From Hermatobates lingyangjiaoensis (taxonomy: Eukaryota > Arthropoda > Insecta > Hemiptera > Hermatobatidae): 64,000 nt of DNA. Below the pieces are notes generated by a model. It was not told where the DNA came from, ran no database searches, and saw nothing but the letters and a program-made list of their open reading frames with translations. Positions 1-12,029 of this stretch are shown piece by piece. The position numbers were made by a program, and so were the translations under genes. Position 1 is the stretch's first letter, and each line of letters starts with the position of its first letter. The stretch is taken from the NCBI GenBank assembly GCA_026182355.1, contig JAPFBL010000049.1, forward strand, positions 5,043,001 through 5,107,000, given 5' to 3'.

Positions 1-865
1 TGACGACAAAGGTGGTACTTAGAGCCTCTGAGGAGGGACACATCTGGTTGTTCAGGGTGTGTAATACAGCATACCTGGGCTAAACCTTAAAAGATCACTT
101 TTTATTTTTATTTTTTCCATTATATTTATTTATTATTATTTAACATTGTGGGTGTTTCTTTACTTTGTATATTACTCTTCTTCAATTCTGAACTTATATA
201 TATATCTTCACACTGGAATGTAATTCAGGTAAATACATGGAACGCAGAATAGAAGAAATACCAAGATCGATCTTTCGAATAACAGTAGCCGTTAGGGGAA
301 AATCAGAAGAGAAGAGGAAGGCGTAGAGATTGGTTAAACTGGCATACGTGGTCACTTGGCTTCCATCTACCAGATGACTTCTCTTCTGATCTTCTCCTGA
401 CGATGAACTGTCATTTGAAATATCATTCTGGCAAGTGCTTTCTTTAATCTATATCCTAAGTACTTTACTGTTAAATAAAAATTAATATATGACTTAAGAC
501 AATAAAATAACCATACACCAATATGTGAAAGTCCATTGGTATATTGCACTTTTCCTCATCTATATAAAACAAAACTAATTTGACAGGAAAAAGAAATCAA
601 CAGGAAAGGGAATATTTGAAAAGATGACTTTTCCGAAAAAAAAGTTGTAATACAAGTTCTTACACATGTAAGAAATCAACGGATAACAAAGAACCCAGCC
701 GAGGTTTCTTTTCAACTACGAAAATATTAAACAAAGTTAACTTTAACCCTATAAAGAAGGCAGAAAAGTTCACTAACAATAAGTTATTAGCTTATGATTT
801 TTTTAACAAATAAAATTCAGTTGAATAACAGAATCAGTTAGAAACAGAAAATAAGGCAGATAAAA
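1..865. other. AT-rich non-coding DNA downstream of TRIC
   Basis: No homology-like ORF, tandem repeat or element boundary was recognised. Short ORFs on both strands look like chance. Confidence 0.6.
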
Positions 866-871
866 TTTATT
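866..871 (-). promoter_or_regulatory. Candidate polyadenylation signal of TRIC
   Basis: AATAAA on the minus strand about 98 nt downstream of the TRIC stop codon. It is the nearest canonical hexamer. AT-rich DNA yields such hexamers by chance, so this is only a candidate. Confidence 0.35.
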
Positions 872-968
872 TCATTTTTTTTTTATCACATTGTCTTAGA
901 ACATACATTCTTAACTAACACCATTTCAATAACCAAAAAAAAACACATGTTAAATTACCTGGATGGAT

Positions 969-1124
969 TCAGTCCTTCTTCTTGGATTCTGATTTTTCTT
1001 CTTTGTTTGCCCCTACACCAAACATTCTTGCCAATAAGTCACAAACACCTCCAAAAAAGAGGGCACAGAACAAATTTTCAAATGGTATGAATGGATCATG
1101 TATACCTAGTAGTATTGATGATAG
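969..1124 (-). CDS. Tric: TRIC coding exon 7 (residues 225-275 and stop)
   Basis: Acceptor TTCCAG|CTATCA. Encodes LSSILLGIHDPF, the final helix region and the lysine-rich tail, then TGA at 971-969. A further splice-donor-like CCAG|GTAATT lies 10 nt after the stop, at 959/958. Confidence 0.94.
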   Translation of the reverse strand, partial: LSSILLGIHDPFIPFENLFCALFFGGVCDLLARMFGVGANKEEKSESKKKD

Positions 1125-4100
1125 CTGGAAAACATATATCTCAATAAAAACTTACCAAATCACCTTGATTTATACATTTTATACTTATATGTAGCATCAC
1201 AGAATAAAATTACCTTAAAGTATACAAAGAATATAACAATGCCGAAATAAACCAATGCATGAGGGGCAGATATGAGATCTGTTTTCTGGTCCAAAACAAA
1301 TATTACAGATGCAACAATGCATGCTTTAGTGGGGCTGAAATATTTCAACAATAATAATATGCATTTTAAAATATACTTGCATAAATATAAAACCACAAAA
1401 ATTAGTGAGTGTACTTACAAACTAGGCTGCATGAATTCCATTGCAGTAGGGGTCCAAACACCACGAATTAACCTCTCGAAGAGTTTTATAAAAGCAGCAC
1501 CATTACCTTAAATACATTATGTTTTTTATTGAATTATCTTAAAAAATATTACATGATATAAAATACTTGAAGCTATTGCTCAATACAACACATTCTACCG
1601 CTTTTACCTTTAAGAGTTCCTATGAGCACCATGATGACATAAGCTGTTGGGTAGAGTTTAGCAGCATGAGTCACTCCATCGTATACTTTCTTACACCTAA
1701 CAGTAAAACCATGTAACATATTGTCACTAGGCTTAACTCAAAAACTAATGCATAACAAAAAAAAGGACAAACTCTTAGTAATTAACGCTCTCAAAAGCAA
1801 ACAATCTTTAGGACTGGATATTTATTCAGAAATATATATTACATCTCTATAGTAATATGTAAGTGTATTTTTTTTCACAAATTATTAAATTTGACAAAAC
1901 ATTTTGACGTTTATTTTTTGTTAACTAATTCAAATATAACAAACTTAATAAATATCGTCTTTTACAAAGAATATAAAAGTAAAAAAATCTCATTCATATT
2001 AGGAAATAAAAGAAAGCAAATAAAAATCAGACATAATTATTCTGTATTTCTATAAAATAAATTCATTTATTAAAATATTTTCCATTCAACTTTCTCCAGA
2101 GTAGATATTAATTGTGCTTCCTGACTTTTGAGTTTAATATCACATAAAACTGAAGATATATTTGGTTTGAACATGTAATAACTTTGTAAATATATTTTTA
2201 TTAACATATATTTTACCTGTAAATCTCTTTCATGGCTGAGAAAACTATCTTTAGTGGTAAAAACTTGGCTACTTTGTAACCAACATCGAAGGGGGTATAG
2301 AACACAAGATACCTGCAAACAATTTTAAATGAAACCCAAAGTGGTATTAAAACAAATGTTACGAAACAATGGTCCATTAATCGATCAGAAAAGATAGAAG
2401 TATTAGTGTTCAAAGAATTACCGTAGTAAATAACATGTAATTACTTGTATTAATAAATTCAGTTAAACTAGAAGAGTTTAACATATTTTTGAGAATTTAA
2501 TCTGAGAGGAAAAAGTTGATATTTTATACATAAACAAATAAATAATTATATTTTCTTTTAACAAAAACATTGAGTATTGAAAAATTATTACCAAACGACT
2601 GTGGCCACCAGCAACTGATTTGTGTTCTTTAATGGAGCTAACATGGGTTCACCTAAAAGTCCATTGCATACAATTCCTCCAGCAAATATCACTAGTATTG
2701 TAGACAGCCAACATGACATTGGGTGTTTCCTTGAAAATGCCTGAGCACCTAAATGATAATTATTATTATTTATGGTTCTTTAACGTCATTTCAAATCATT
2801 TACCATAAACATATATCGCCTATTTTAGTAAAGTAAAACGACCTTAAGGAAGCAGGTTGGGTACACACAGTTCAACATTTCTTTTAATTTTAATAACTTA
2901 AGTTTAACACACATCATCCGTTAGAAAATGGATGGAGGGGAGGGTTGTCAGGTGTGGTCTTATGGTTAGCCGATTTTTCGCTAATACCGAAGATTTTGAG
3001 TTATTATATAGGAATGAACCTGGATTTTTCCATATGGCATATTGAAAATATTTTGACTCTCACTCTTACAGGAGAACATTAAACCGTTGTTCCTGAGCTT
3101 TTAAGATGATTCGTATTCTTTAAAGTACTTTTCTAATAAAATTAACTAAAATAAAATTTGAACTCTCGATGGTGGAATGAAACCACTTGTACTATTACAA
3201 AGGGCCTTACACAGAAACAGATTTCACTTCTGGAAGGCCTACGCATATATGTCCTTAAAGCAATTTGAATTATGTACACGATTTAACGGAAATATTTCAA
3301 GCAGTAAAATGGACTTTAAAGTGAAATAAAATAACATGTTCCATCAGAAAAGATTATTCCATGCTCAAGTCATACATTTAACTCAGATCAGCAATGTTGA
3401 TGTAATGCTTCCAGATATTGTTTTATTCAAGGAAAATTTGTTTTCTTTTTCCTGCATCAACGTTTTAGTGGAATACGTGATTCATAAATTGGATAAGGCT
3501 CCTATACATTAAAAATTGCGAGATACTGAAATTGTTTCAGTAGCAGTTTTTCTAAGGTTCATATGAAATTTCAAGTCATGAGTTGCTCTATCATAATATG
3601 TATAATTTTTTCAGACAAAACAGTATATTTTTAAACAAATCAAGATATACAAATTTTATGGAGACAAAAATATGTTTACAGATATGAGGAAAATTGTAAT
3701 AGAAAGAAAAGTTACGCTATACAGTTGGGCATGTGACTTATGCGCATTCATCTGCGTTAGCCTCGTTACTCTTTAGCCACATCCGCTATATTAATATTTT
3801 GTTAGGATAAAATATAAGCAGATATAATATATTTTATTCATTTAAGAATATGATCAATACGCATTTCTGTTTCCTATTTTTATTTCTTTACTGCTATGTA
3901 GTTCATAAAAGCCTGGAGAGCGGGCAGTTTTAATTTAATTTAAACCAGTTTTAATCTATCTGTCTCTAGCTTTTATGATCTATTTTATTCTTCTCTTGGT
4001 TCGTCTTCTCTTACCAAATCAGTCCATGCATGTAAATTCATAAAATATGAAAAAATTGACATAATTACAAGAGCATCAGTTCAATATCTGTTATCCCATT

Positions 4101-6879
4101 CCAACATAAATTACTAGACAATAACAATATAACTTAACAAATTTCAAAAGTTTTTCTCCATAAAATATATATTACTAAGAAACTAGTGCTGAATAAAGAA
4201 TTGAAGTTAGTTAAAAACACATTTATAGAAATACCTCAAAAAGTAATACATAGCTCACATGGAATACAAAAAGGATAGGCGTAGAATGTTTACACAGGAT
4301 ATCGGAATGTCAAGCTGAGCTTAACAAACGAAAGAGAACATTCAAAAGTATGAATTTGGTAAGTTTAAACGAAAAAAGCACACAGTATGCTAAAGTGTTT
4401 TACTGTTGTAAGTTTAGACAGTTACACAATCCTTTGTCCGAAATGAGAACATATGACTGAATAACAGAATGAACTTAAATTCAATTTCTAGCCCCGTATT
4501 CATATTAGTGTGAAAATTCATAGTCACACAACATGGTTGAGTTTTTAATTATAATTAAATCACAATTTACTACACTAAAAAGGAATTCATTTTTTTAATA
4601 TTTAAGAAATAAGTAAATATCAGCTGAGGAGAAAGTCTTGAAGCATTTTCAATTATTTAACTCTGACAATGGGAAGAACGGTGGGACAAATTTCACTCTC
4701 AGTAGTACAAGGTCTAGTTTTCGAACAGAGCTACTGACACAAAGTAAAAATCTGAAATCTCATAGACAAATGTAACTACAGAATTGAGTTTAGATTTTAC
4801 TGTTGTTAGGTGTTACTTCATAGTCGTTAATTAACTTTTTTTCAGAAAATATTAAAATAATCGCTATTGAACATGTATAGAATAACCTAAATTAGGAATT
4901 TATTTTACTAAGTAGGGAAAGAAACTACTAAATTCAAATATGATGTTCAAGAACATGTAGAAAAACAGAATACAATTATGTTAAAAACAATCGGACACTG
5001 ACTGACATCACCTCATAATCTTTTTATAATTCATAAAGGAGTAATTATTAACACTTATCAAGCATTTTTTAAAAATTATTTCACATAATAACAGTTTTAC
5101 TTTTAAGTTACTGGGTAACAGAACAGGGTATTAATTTAATTTTGAAAAACAAACTTTAAAACTAAGAATACTTAATCAAATATAAATGAATTCTTAAACT
5201 TTGTTTTGATCTTCTATTTTCGAATGTCATTCTTATGGACTGAAAGTCATACGTAAGTTTACATATTTAAATATGCTAAAGTAAATTTTTTTAAAAAAAA
5301 GGTACTTCGATAAATATCAATACAAAAAAAACTTAAATTTCTTTAATTTTGCATCATTGTGCTCCTGAAATTCAAAATGTATAATAAATTGATTCGTAGA
5401 ATATTTATTAGTTTGTAACTTAAAAAACAAGAATTTAGCATTTTTAGTAAGGGTACTTTTACCATAATAGTCATAAGAAGATATTTCCACAAACTGAGTA
5501 AAACAAAATCGAAACAAAGCACTATAAAGGTTGCAAAACATACGGCATTAAACTATATATTAGATAAACAACTCTATCAAGGTTAATGATACATAAAGAA
5601 ATAGATGCTTGTAAAAAAGGTTTATTCAAAAAAAAAAAAGATCAAACATAATACAAATAAATTTAGCATATAGTCAAGCAGTTACATGAAACAGTAAAGC
5701 AATACATCCACTTCATAAAAATCAACTATAAATGCTCCAAAAATTAGATATAAGAACTATCGCTTCCAACACAAATTTCAGTCATAAAACATGGAAGAAG
5801 GACGAATAAACGATATGTTTTATTTCACAACTGCACATATAAACTAACATGATTGTTATGAAAATAGTGTAACATTTCAAAATAAATGTGGCATTATTTA
5901 AATAGTGGTGGGAGGTGTCAAATACACATATACAATTTAACTTCAAATATACTTAATAGAACTTTAACAGCAACTCCATGTTACAATAATAATTGAAACA
6001 CAACAGAACATATAATACATTAAGGGTAGTAGAATCTAAGATCACAAATATAGACGTTCTTCAACATTAATTATGCTTCAAAAGTACTACATATTAAAAC
6101 AAAAGTTCAGGTTCATTCTAGCATTTCATTTACACCCCGCCACCAAACAAAGACCATGTAAAAAGTTTCAAAATTGGATACTATTAGAATTTTTTTATTA
6201 ACAAGAACATTTTCATTCTTAACTCAAAAATATTTCCACCTATTCGACGGTCAAAACTTTTAATTAAATACAATTTTTACATAACAATCATTCATGTCCA
6301 ATTTATACGTAAAATTAGAATTAAAAAGGAAAGAAAATTATATCAACTGTAACCAAGCTATTAATATACTACAAAGGTGCGTATTTCTTTTTAAAACAAT
6401 TCGATGGCGAGGTAATAAAAAAAAAAAGCATTTAACACAATATTTTAGAAACAATATTTTAGTTTTATTCATGTAAGAGCAAGGATCATCAATGTTAATT
6501 TCAGTACAAAGAAGCTGAAAGAAAATTTATCTCGAAATAATCAGTGGCAGAGTGCCAAAAAAAAAAAGAAAGAAAAAAAGAGAATCAGGACAAAACTCAT
6601 GCGAATATAAATATTTAATCATTCACAATTTATAAAACTCATCGATTTAAATTTACTAACCTGATTACAAAAATAGTTAAGTGATGGATTAGATCAAAAT
6701 TTGTTATTCGATAAATTTCAAAGAAAACTCAAAAACACATTAAGATGCTGAAAGTTACCTGGACCTAAATCTTCCCTAACATGTAGAGCGCACAATACAC
6801 AATGGGCAATGTCAAAGTAAGGATACATTTGTAATTTCGTAACCTGGTTGGCTACGTCTAAAAAAGTTTCGGGATCCAT
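969..6879 (-). CDS. Tric: TRIC trimeric intracellular cation channel (TMEM38 family), complete, 7 coding exons
   Basis: Seven minus-strand exons join with GT/AG borders and matching phases into 275 codons: 6879-6759, 2748-2592, 2312-2217, 1696-1608, 1506-1419, 1334-1214 and 1124-969, ending in TGA. The family forms homotrimeric, monovalent-cation channels in the ER/SR membrane that supply counter-current during calcium release. Hallmarks seen here are the N terminus MDPETFLDVANQ, then FSRKHP, NGLLGEP, FYTPFDVGYKVAKFLP, the basic lipid-binding segment MKEIYRCKK (residues 120-128, with K121 and R125 spaced as in the PIP2-binding KExxR motif), RGVWTPTAMEFMQPSF, DQKTDLISAPHALVYFG and GIHDPFIPFENLFCALFFGG. 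The tail is lysine-rich (KEEKSESKKKD), as usual. The ATG is chosen because MDPE is the conserved family start. Length matches insect TRIC. I see no frameshift or premature stop, so the gene looks functional. Confidence 0.96.
1214..1334 (-). CDS. Tric: TRIC coding exon 6 (residues 184-224)
   Basis: Acceptor TTTCAG|CCCCAC completes Phe184. Encodes PTKACIVASVIFVLDQKTDL then ISAPHALVYFGIVIFFVYFK, and ends AAG|GTAATT in phase 0. This is one of the most conserved parts of the family. Confidence 0.95.
1419..1506 (-). CDS. Tric: TRIC coding exon 5 (residues 155-184)
   Basis: Acceptor TTAAG|GTAATG, which looks like a donor but is fixed as the acceptor by phase and by the conserved GNGAAFIKL. Encodes LIRGVWTPTAMEFMQPS, with donor TT|GTAAGT inside Phe184. 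Confidence 0.95.
1608..1696 (-). CDS. Tric: TRIC coding exon 4 (residues 125-155)
   Basis: Acceptor TTAG|GTGTAA. Encodes CKKVYDGVTHAAKLYPTAY and the VIMVLIGTLK helix, with donor AAAG|GTAAAA inside Gly155. Confidence 0.95.
2217..2312 (-). CDS. Tric: TRIC coding exon 3 (residues 93-125), lipid-binding segment
   Basis: Acceptor TGCAG|GTATCT. Encodes YLVFYTPFDVGYKVAKFLP and the basic MKEIYR segment, with donor ACAG|GTAAAA inside Arg125. It carries the residues that in this family line the pore entrance and bind phosphoinositide. Confidence 0.95.
2592..2748 (-). CDS. Tric: TRIC coding exon 2 (residues 41-93)
   Basis: Acceptor TTTAG|GTGCTC restores Gly41. The exon encodes AQAFSRKHPMSCWL and the second helix with the GG kink (IFAGGIVCNGLLGEP), then NTNQLLVATVV. 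It ends TG|GTAATA inside Trp93. Confidence 0.95.
2749..6758 (-). other. Tric: TRIC intron 1 (4.0 kb)
   Basis: Bounded by GTAACT at 6758 and TTTAG at 2749. It is AT-rich, with short poly-A/T runs. I found no element ends or decayed coding segments in it, unlike most intergenic DNA in this window. Confidence 0.8.
6759..6879 (-). CDS. Tric: TRIC coding exon 1 (residues 1-40 plus first base of Gly41)
   Basis: Encodes MDPETFLDVANQ through REDLGP, covering the luminal N terminus and first membrane helix (YFDIAHCVLCALHV). The donor is CCAG|GTAACT, phase 1. The sequence upstream (about 6880-7060) has no coding and probably holds the 5' UTR and promoter; no clear TATA box or initiator could be chosen. 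Confidence 0.95.
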
Positions 6880-7301
6880 AATTATTTTTCAATCTGACAG
6901 TCCCTCAAATAAAATTAATTAAAACATGAGAAAACAATAAAAAAGAAAACTATGGAAGTGTGTGAATTAAAAGTAAAACTAAATCGAACAGTGGAAGCAG
7001 ACTGCAAATCAGGCCGACGGCCACTGCACTATCTGGACCATCACAGCTGATGAACAATAACAACAGCAGGTTTGTCTTTAGCAACCCTAATATTAAATAT
7101 TTAAGTAAATATATTTAAAATGTATTAGTTTATTATTATATGAAGAATATATATACTGGCCTTGGTTTTTAAATATGCCATCAACAATAGATTATTATTA
7201 AAAAAAAATAGATGGGATAATAATCTTTTTTTATAATGTCTTAAATAAGCCCACGAATAAGAAAAGGAAATATTTTATAGTAAGTCTGCATTAATTAGAT
7301 C

Positions 7302-7865
7302 AGTGGTACCCAATCTTTTTTTATTCTTCAACCCATAAAAAAATTTTGCTCTGACCTTGCACACCCTACATTTTATACTTTGTTCAAAGATAAAAGATGT
7401 GGAATCATAGTAAATTTTATCAAAAGAGGATATTTATTTCACTTTTAATGTATGTAAAAAAAAAATTTGACTTTTATAGAAGAATTTCACAGATTGATAT
7501 TTGAAAAAACTTTCCAAATACATTAACTCTTGTTTGAAATATTTGTAAAATATTAAAATCAAGAACTAGCTTAGAAAGGAATTTAATTTTGTAATGTATA
7601 AAAAAATTAAACCTATGGACTAGAAAGGATATCTCAGATTAACATTTGAATATACATGATAAGAAATAATTGCTTTCTTGAAATATGAACAGCATAATAA
7701 ATCAAAAATATTATTTTTTTGAAAAAAATAATATTATCTTAGTATTTCCATGACGTTATCGACTTCAGTTTTTGAAAATTCCTTAAAAAATATCATATCT
7801 TAAAAGATACAACCAGCTCCCCTTCTCGTACCCCTGGAATAATGTCTCACCCCTGAATTAGTTGA
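7302..7865. mobile_element. Possible hAT-like DNA transposon remnant
   Basis: Starts CAGTGGTACCCAATCTTTTT, very like the terminal inverted repeats of hAT (Charlie-type) elements. The far side has the phrase GTACCCCTGGAATAATG typical of the other end of such elements. No matching right-hand inverted repeat or 8-bp target duplication was found, so the bounds are approximate. Confidence 0.4.
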
Positions 7866-9000
7866 TTGAATAAAGTATTTGTCTCGTTGTAATAAAACCT
7901 GCTCCCAGCCACATTCAGCACTATGTTACAATGATATTTCATGCTTACTAGATTAATTTTTATACAAGTAATTAAAAGTTATTTTGGATGTAATTTCCGA
8001 GCATATTTTCACTACAAACTAATGAAACTCAACTGTAACTAATGAAAAAGACTAACCTTCATTAGCTATTAGGTTGGATGTTGGATTCAGGAAGGGGAAG
8101 AGAACTCAACTGAATCTTAGTGTGGTGTCCTAAAAAATGTTTGAACTAGAGCTCACAGCATGTTACTTTTACACTCATCGCAGGTAAATCCCAGAAAGCA
8201 CAATATCAGCAGTTCTTCAGTTAAATGTTAATTTAATTTATTTTCAAATTTAAGAATAATTGCCAGTCTAGTGCCACAAACTAGCCATGTAACATCATCC
8301 AAGATCCTCCTGAAAATTAAGAATTGTGTATCAGTCTCGTTAAAGCTATTTTCAATTAAAAAAAATCTGGAGTGGACTATACTCAACTTTGATATAAGAA
8401 AATTAATATCAAACTTCTTGGGTAGATAATATACAATGTTACATTTAGGGATAATATAAATGTTCAAAGAGGAGAACATTATTAGTCTTTCATTCCTGGA
8501 GGTAATACAGATAGTGATTGATCCACTAATCAATATATTTGCTTATTTTTGCATATCACACCACTGATGCATATAATATCATTAGAATAACTACAGTAGT
8601 AATAACTTTTTTGAAAAGTAAAAGTGTGGATTTCGTCTTAGGAAATAATCTCTTACAGGAAAACATGTCTTTTCTTCCAATAGTCAGTGGGTCTCATACA
8701 TAGTTAGAGACTACATACCATAGTTAGAATGTCTTACAGGAGAACATGTCTTTTGTTTTACATTTTCTTTTTGTTGAATTATGTTTTACATTTTTGGTCT
8801 TTCACAAAATTATTATACTAGGAATTTTATGGCATCCTACTAATTTTTCAAAAATCACATTTCTTTCCCTTTGTAATATAGATATAGATATCATAAAATC
8901 CAATCTATACAAAAAAAAAGTAGAAAGGTTTTGTCTATACTTTGCTTAGAACTGACTTATTTCAAGTTTCAAGAAACGTGAGTGCCCCAAAAATGTGCAC

Positions 9001-9467
9001 TCTGAGTTCGTGCTCTGCACTGATACGCCATAGAGGCAGACACCATGACTAGGTGTGGTACTGGGGAGTCTGTATATATACCACGCATACCATTGATTCC
9101 GAGCCACTATTCGTTTCCATTCAAACGATTGCAATGTGCCGTCAGTGGATGTTTCGCAATGACGGTAACTAAGTCGCAAGGGGAAACTCTATCTAACGCA
9201 GAAATGGAAGTGAGTGAGGGAAAGTTTTTCTCATATAGTCAACTGTAGTTTGTTTGCCCAAGAGTCAGAGGTTCCAACTCTTTATCGTTCCATGATAAAG
9301 GTCTGAAGGACAGATAGCTAATGTAGTATATACAGAGGCATTTGCTTAACTCTGTACTAATAATGATATTTTCTACTATTCTATAATTTCTAATGATATT
9401 ATGGAATACTGTGTATCATCTCCGAATGTTTGAAAAAGTACCCATCAAAGACGAGAACGTTTGCTAG
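9001..9467 (+). pseudogene. Helitron helicase C-terminal fragment, ends in CTAG
   Basis: The plus strand reads PRIPLIPSHYSFPFKRLQ, then CFAMTVTKSQGETL, then FSYSQL: the conserved end of the PIF1-like helicase of Helitron RepHel proteins (usual pattern IPLIPSD..FPFKRLQFPVR..FAMTINKSQGQTL...FSHGQLYVA.SRV). The next codon after QL is TAG, and further on the frame is shifted. Homology with the copies at 20,334-20,766 and 56,426-56,601 ends exactly at GTTTGCTAG followed by T, the canonical Helitron 3' end (CTRR, inserted before T). Homology to the second copy begins at TCTGAGTTCGTG, which may be the 5' end of the mobile unit. It is dead as a protein and probably moved as a short non-autonomous Helitron. 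Confidence 0.72.
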
Positions 9468-10676
9468 TTTACTCTAAGTGAGAGTTATCTTTTTCTTGCG
9501 TGATATACTCTGTTATAAAGTTGCTGTAAATGTATATTGAGAAACAAAATATTATTAATTAGCCCGTTTTGCATACTCACATCAAATTCAAAACCGGCTT
9601 TTCAGCATAATTTAAAACTTTTATAGCTGTAAGTTTGAAATTTTTGAAAATAATGGATAAGAACTATTAGACTAGAGTAGTAAAAAAACTGGAGATTAGT
9701 CAACAATTTAATAGGAAAGAGTCAATTCCTCACACTTCAATACTACCCAAAGTTAATATGATTCATAAATACAAAAAAATGTACATCTAATATTAAGTTT
9801 TGTTCCAAGGTGCAACATATAGATTGATTAGAGCATTTTGTGATACATCCATCATACCATGGAAAGTATAATAAATTATATGTTTGATTGGCGTAGATTT
9901 AGTACATGTAAGAATTTTATTATAAATGATACATACACAAATTTTCATTAAACCTCAAAAAATCAATTTCATTTCAGTGGATTTATTCAGAAAAGGTCTA
10001 AACCAATGTTGACAATGTAAATAAATGTGTTTATTTGGGACAAGTATAACATGTAAACCCTTAGTCCAGGATCAATATTCAGTTTTTAAAGCTTTATTGC
10101 TTTTTGACATAATTAAAATTTCATGAATTTTTTTTATAAATTCTTAATTTTTTGTTACATATTTTGGCAAAATTTCATGGTTTTTTAATGAGCCGTCTAG
10201 CGTCAAAAAAACATTTTCTGAAAATAGAAACTGAACTATATCGCCCTTTTGGTCAATGTAATATTGAAAAAAATTATCTCAACTCGTTTTACACGTAATG
10301 TTCTATTTTTAGGTATGGTTTTATTATGATGCGTTAAACAGTATGGCTTGTATCGCTCTCACAGGCTGTCATATTGAATTATAAGTCCAAATTTTGTACA
10401 CTGTATTGAAAAAAAAATTTTATTCGTTGTTTTAAAAATCTGAATATACTTTTTTTATTGCATTTATAACCTTGAAGATAATGCTAAATTTTCACATCTC
10501 TAGAGTTAGTAGTATATCATATAAAAAAAAGTCTAAAAATAGGTTTTTGGAAGAAAAAATGACTTTCCCGTCATGCATCATTCTTCCCAAACAATAGGGA
10601 TCATCTTTGCTATTATTATTGTGTAAAAAATGAACTTGATCCATCAAACATTCCAGACTGTAGCGTGGTAACAAAC

Positions 10677-10992
10677 TTTGGATACATACTCACCCACCCA
10701 CCCATGCATCCCTCCTCCTGCACACACACAGACATCATCGAGAAAACTTCGGATACTTTGGATACATACTCACCCGCCCATGCATCCCCCCTCCCGCACA
10801 CACACAGACATCATCGAGAAAACTTCGGATACTTTGGATATGTACTAACCCACCCACCCATGCATCCCCCCTCCCGCACACACACAGACATCATCGAGAA
10901 AACTTCGGATACTTTGGATATGTACAAACCCACCCACCCATGCATCCCCCCTCCCGCACACACACAGATATCATTGAGAAAACTTCAGATAC
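10677..10992. repeat. 80-bp minisatellite, 4 units, inside family H
   Basis: Units start with TTTGGATA at 10,677, 10,757, 10,833 and 10,913 (lengths 80, 76, 80, 80) and each ends near CTTCGGATAC. Each unit contains a CACCCACCC block, TGCATCC and an ACACACACAGA block, the minus-strand version of the family H simple-repeat zone. The long ORF across it is an artefact of the repeat. Confidence 0.92.
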
Positions 10993-11652
10993 CCTTTTCT
11001 TACCCGTCCACTTCCTCATTACCCAATACTACGTTGTGCCCAGGTTTTCACTTGAGAGTCAACTTATTTTACTTGTATTACTTTTAATTTTTGAATCATC
11101 AGTGTACCAGGCAAAAGCCCCTTGAAAACAGAAAATGTACAATCGAGGTGTTCTTTTGTAATCACTTTGAAGCACTTATAGATCACTTTCATATTCTACA
11201 AAATGCGTGAATTTGGCAACATACAGGGCAAATTATTAATGTTCAGTTCAGTTAAATTTTTTTAAATTTTTTCTCAGAAAGAGGTAATTTCTACACTGAG
11301 TACTGAGTAATTTCTATTTAGTACCAATCTCAATAATAAAAATTTTTTTCTGATAAAAGTATCTGAAAGGAAGATGTAATAACTTATCCATGCTGAAGGT
11401 AGTGTGGGAAATCATTTTCTTGTTATCGTTTGATAACCTTGTCTGTGAAGTTTTTTAAGGCTAATATGGATGCCTTAAAAAATTATGGAAGCAATCGATT
11501 GTTATGATCCATTATATAGTTCTTGGAGTAATACATCTATGTATTAGTGTCAATTTACTAAATTGAAGAGCACATTATCTATATACTTCTAAAACTCTGA
11601 TGCCGCGTTTAAATATTTGCACACGCTCTAAACTGAATAAAATATTAAAAAT
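10993..11652. other. Unassigned AT-rich DNA
   Basis: No coding signal, element end or tandem repeat recognised. Confidence 0.5.
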
Positions 11653-11719
11653 TTTGTGGGAATCGAACTCACACTCTTGGAATTGGAGTTCCAGCGCGCT
11701 ACCCTCTGAGCCACAAAAC
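11653..11719 (-). tRNA. tRNA-like relic (Trp-like), probably a pseudogene
   Basis: The minus strand has an A-box (TGGCTCAGAGGGT), a B-box (GAGTTCGATTCC) with a near-complete T arm, and an anticodon-arm-like TGGAA-CTCCAA-TTCCA. The CTCCAA loop fits a CCA (Trp) anticodon but is one base short. The flanking TTTTGTG/CACAAAA can pair, but only by stealing bases from the T stem, so a proper 7-bp acceptor stem cannot be built. I therefore read it as a decayed tRNA or SINE head. A tRNA covariance-model scan would settle it. Confidence 0.45.
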
Positions 11720-12029
11720 CCTCTTGTACAAAAAATATAAATAAAGATAACTGTCTTAAAAATATGTTCATTATTACAAATTAATTAATTTTTTAGTTTA
11801 TCTGCATTTATGTGAACATGATTGCATTAAAAAGGAAGATTTGGATGACCCAACAAGTCAAGGGCAGTCTAGTAAACATTTAAAGTTCATCAAATCACCG
11901 AAAAAGTAGCTTAATATTAGTAACACTTTTGTACTCAGAATGATAGTGACATTTCCACAAATAATATGCAAAGATAATTGGGTTCTTAAACACACCAAGA
12001 ACTATATATCTGACATTACGTTTCGTTCA

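Larger units (their letters stand above)
8366..10992 (-). mobile_element. Family H (Helentron-like, non-autonomous) copy 1, minus orientation
   Basis: The 3' terminus (TCTGGAGTGG after an A run, as read on the plus strand) is at 8366. Matching interior runs through 10,680 and includes the blocks around ATGCATCATTCTTCCCAAAC and GATCCATCAAACATTCCAGA. The simple-repeat zone has grown into a minisatellite at 10,677-10,992. The usual 5' end (ACTTTACTATAAG) is absent, so the copy is 5'-truncated or diverged. A Helitron-helicase fragment interrupts it at about 8,880-9,467: interior sequence resumes just after, at CTAAGTGAGAGTTATC. Confidence 0.7.

Noticed and set aside
10665..11087. 140-codon ORF with repeated HPPMHPP segments
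   Set aside because: It is an artefact of the 80-bp minisatellite, whose unit changes length by 4 bp, and has no independent coding support.
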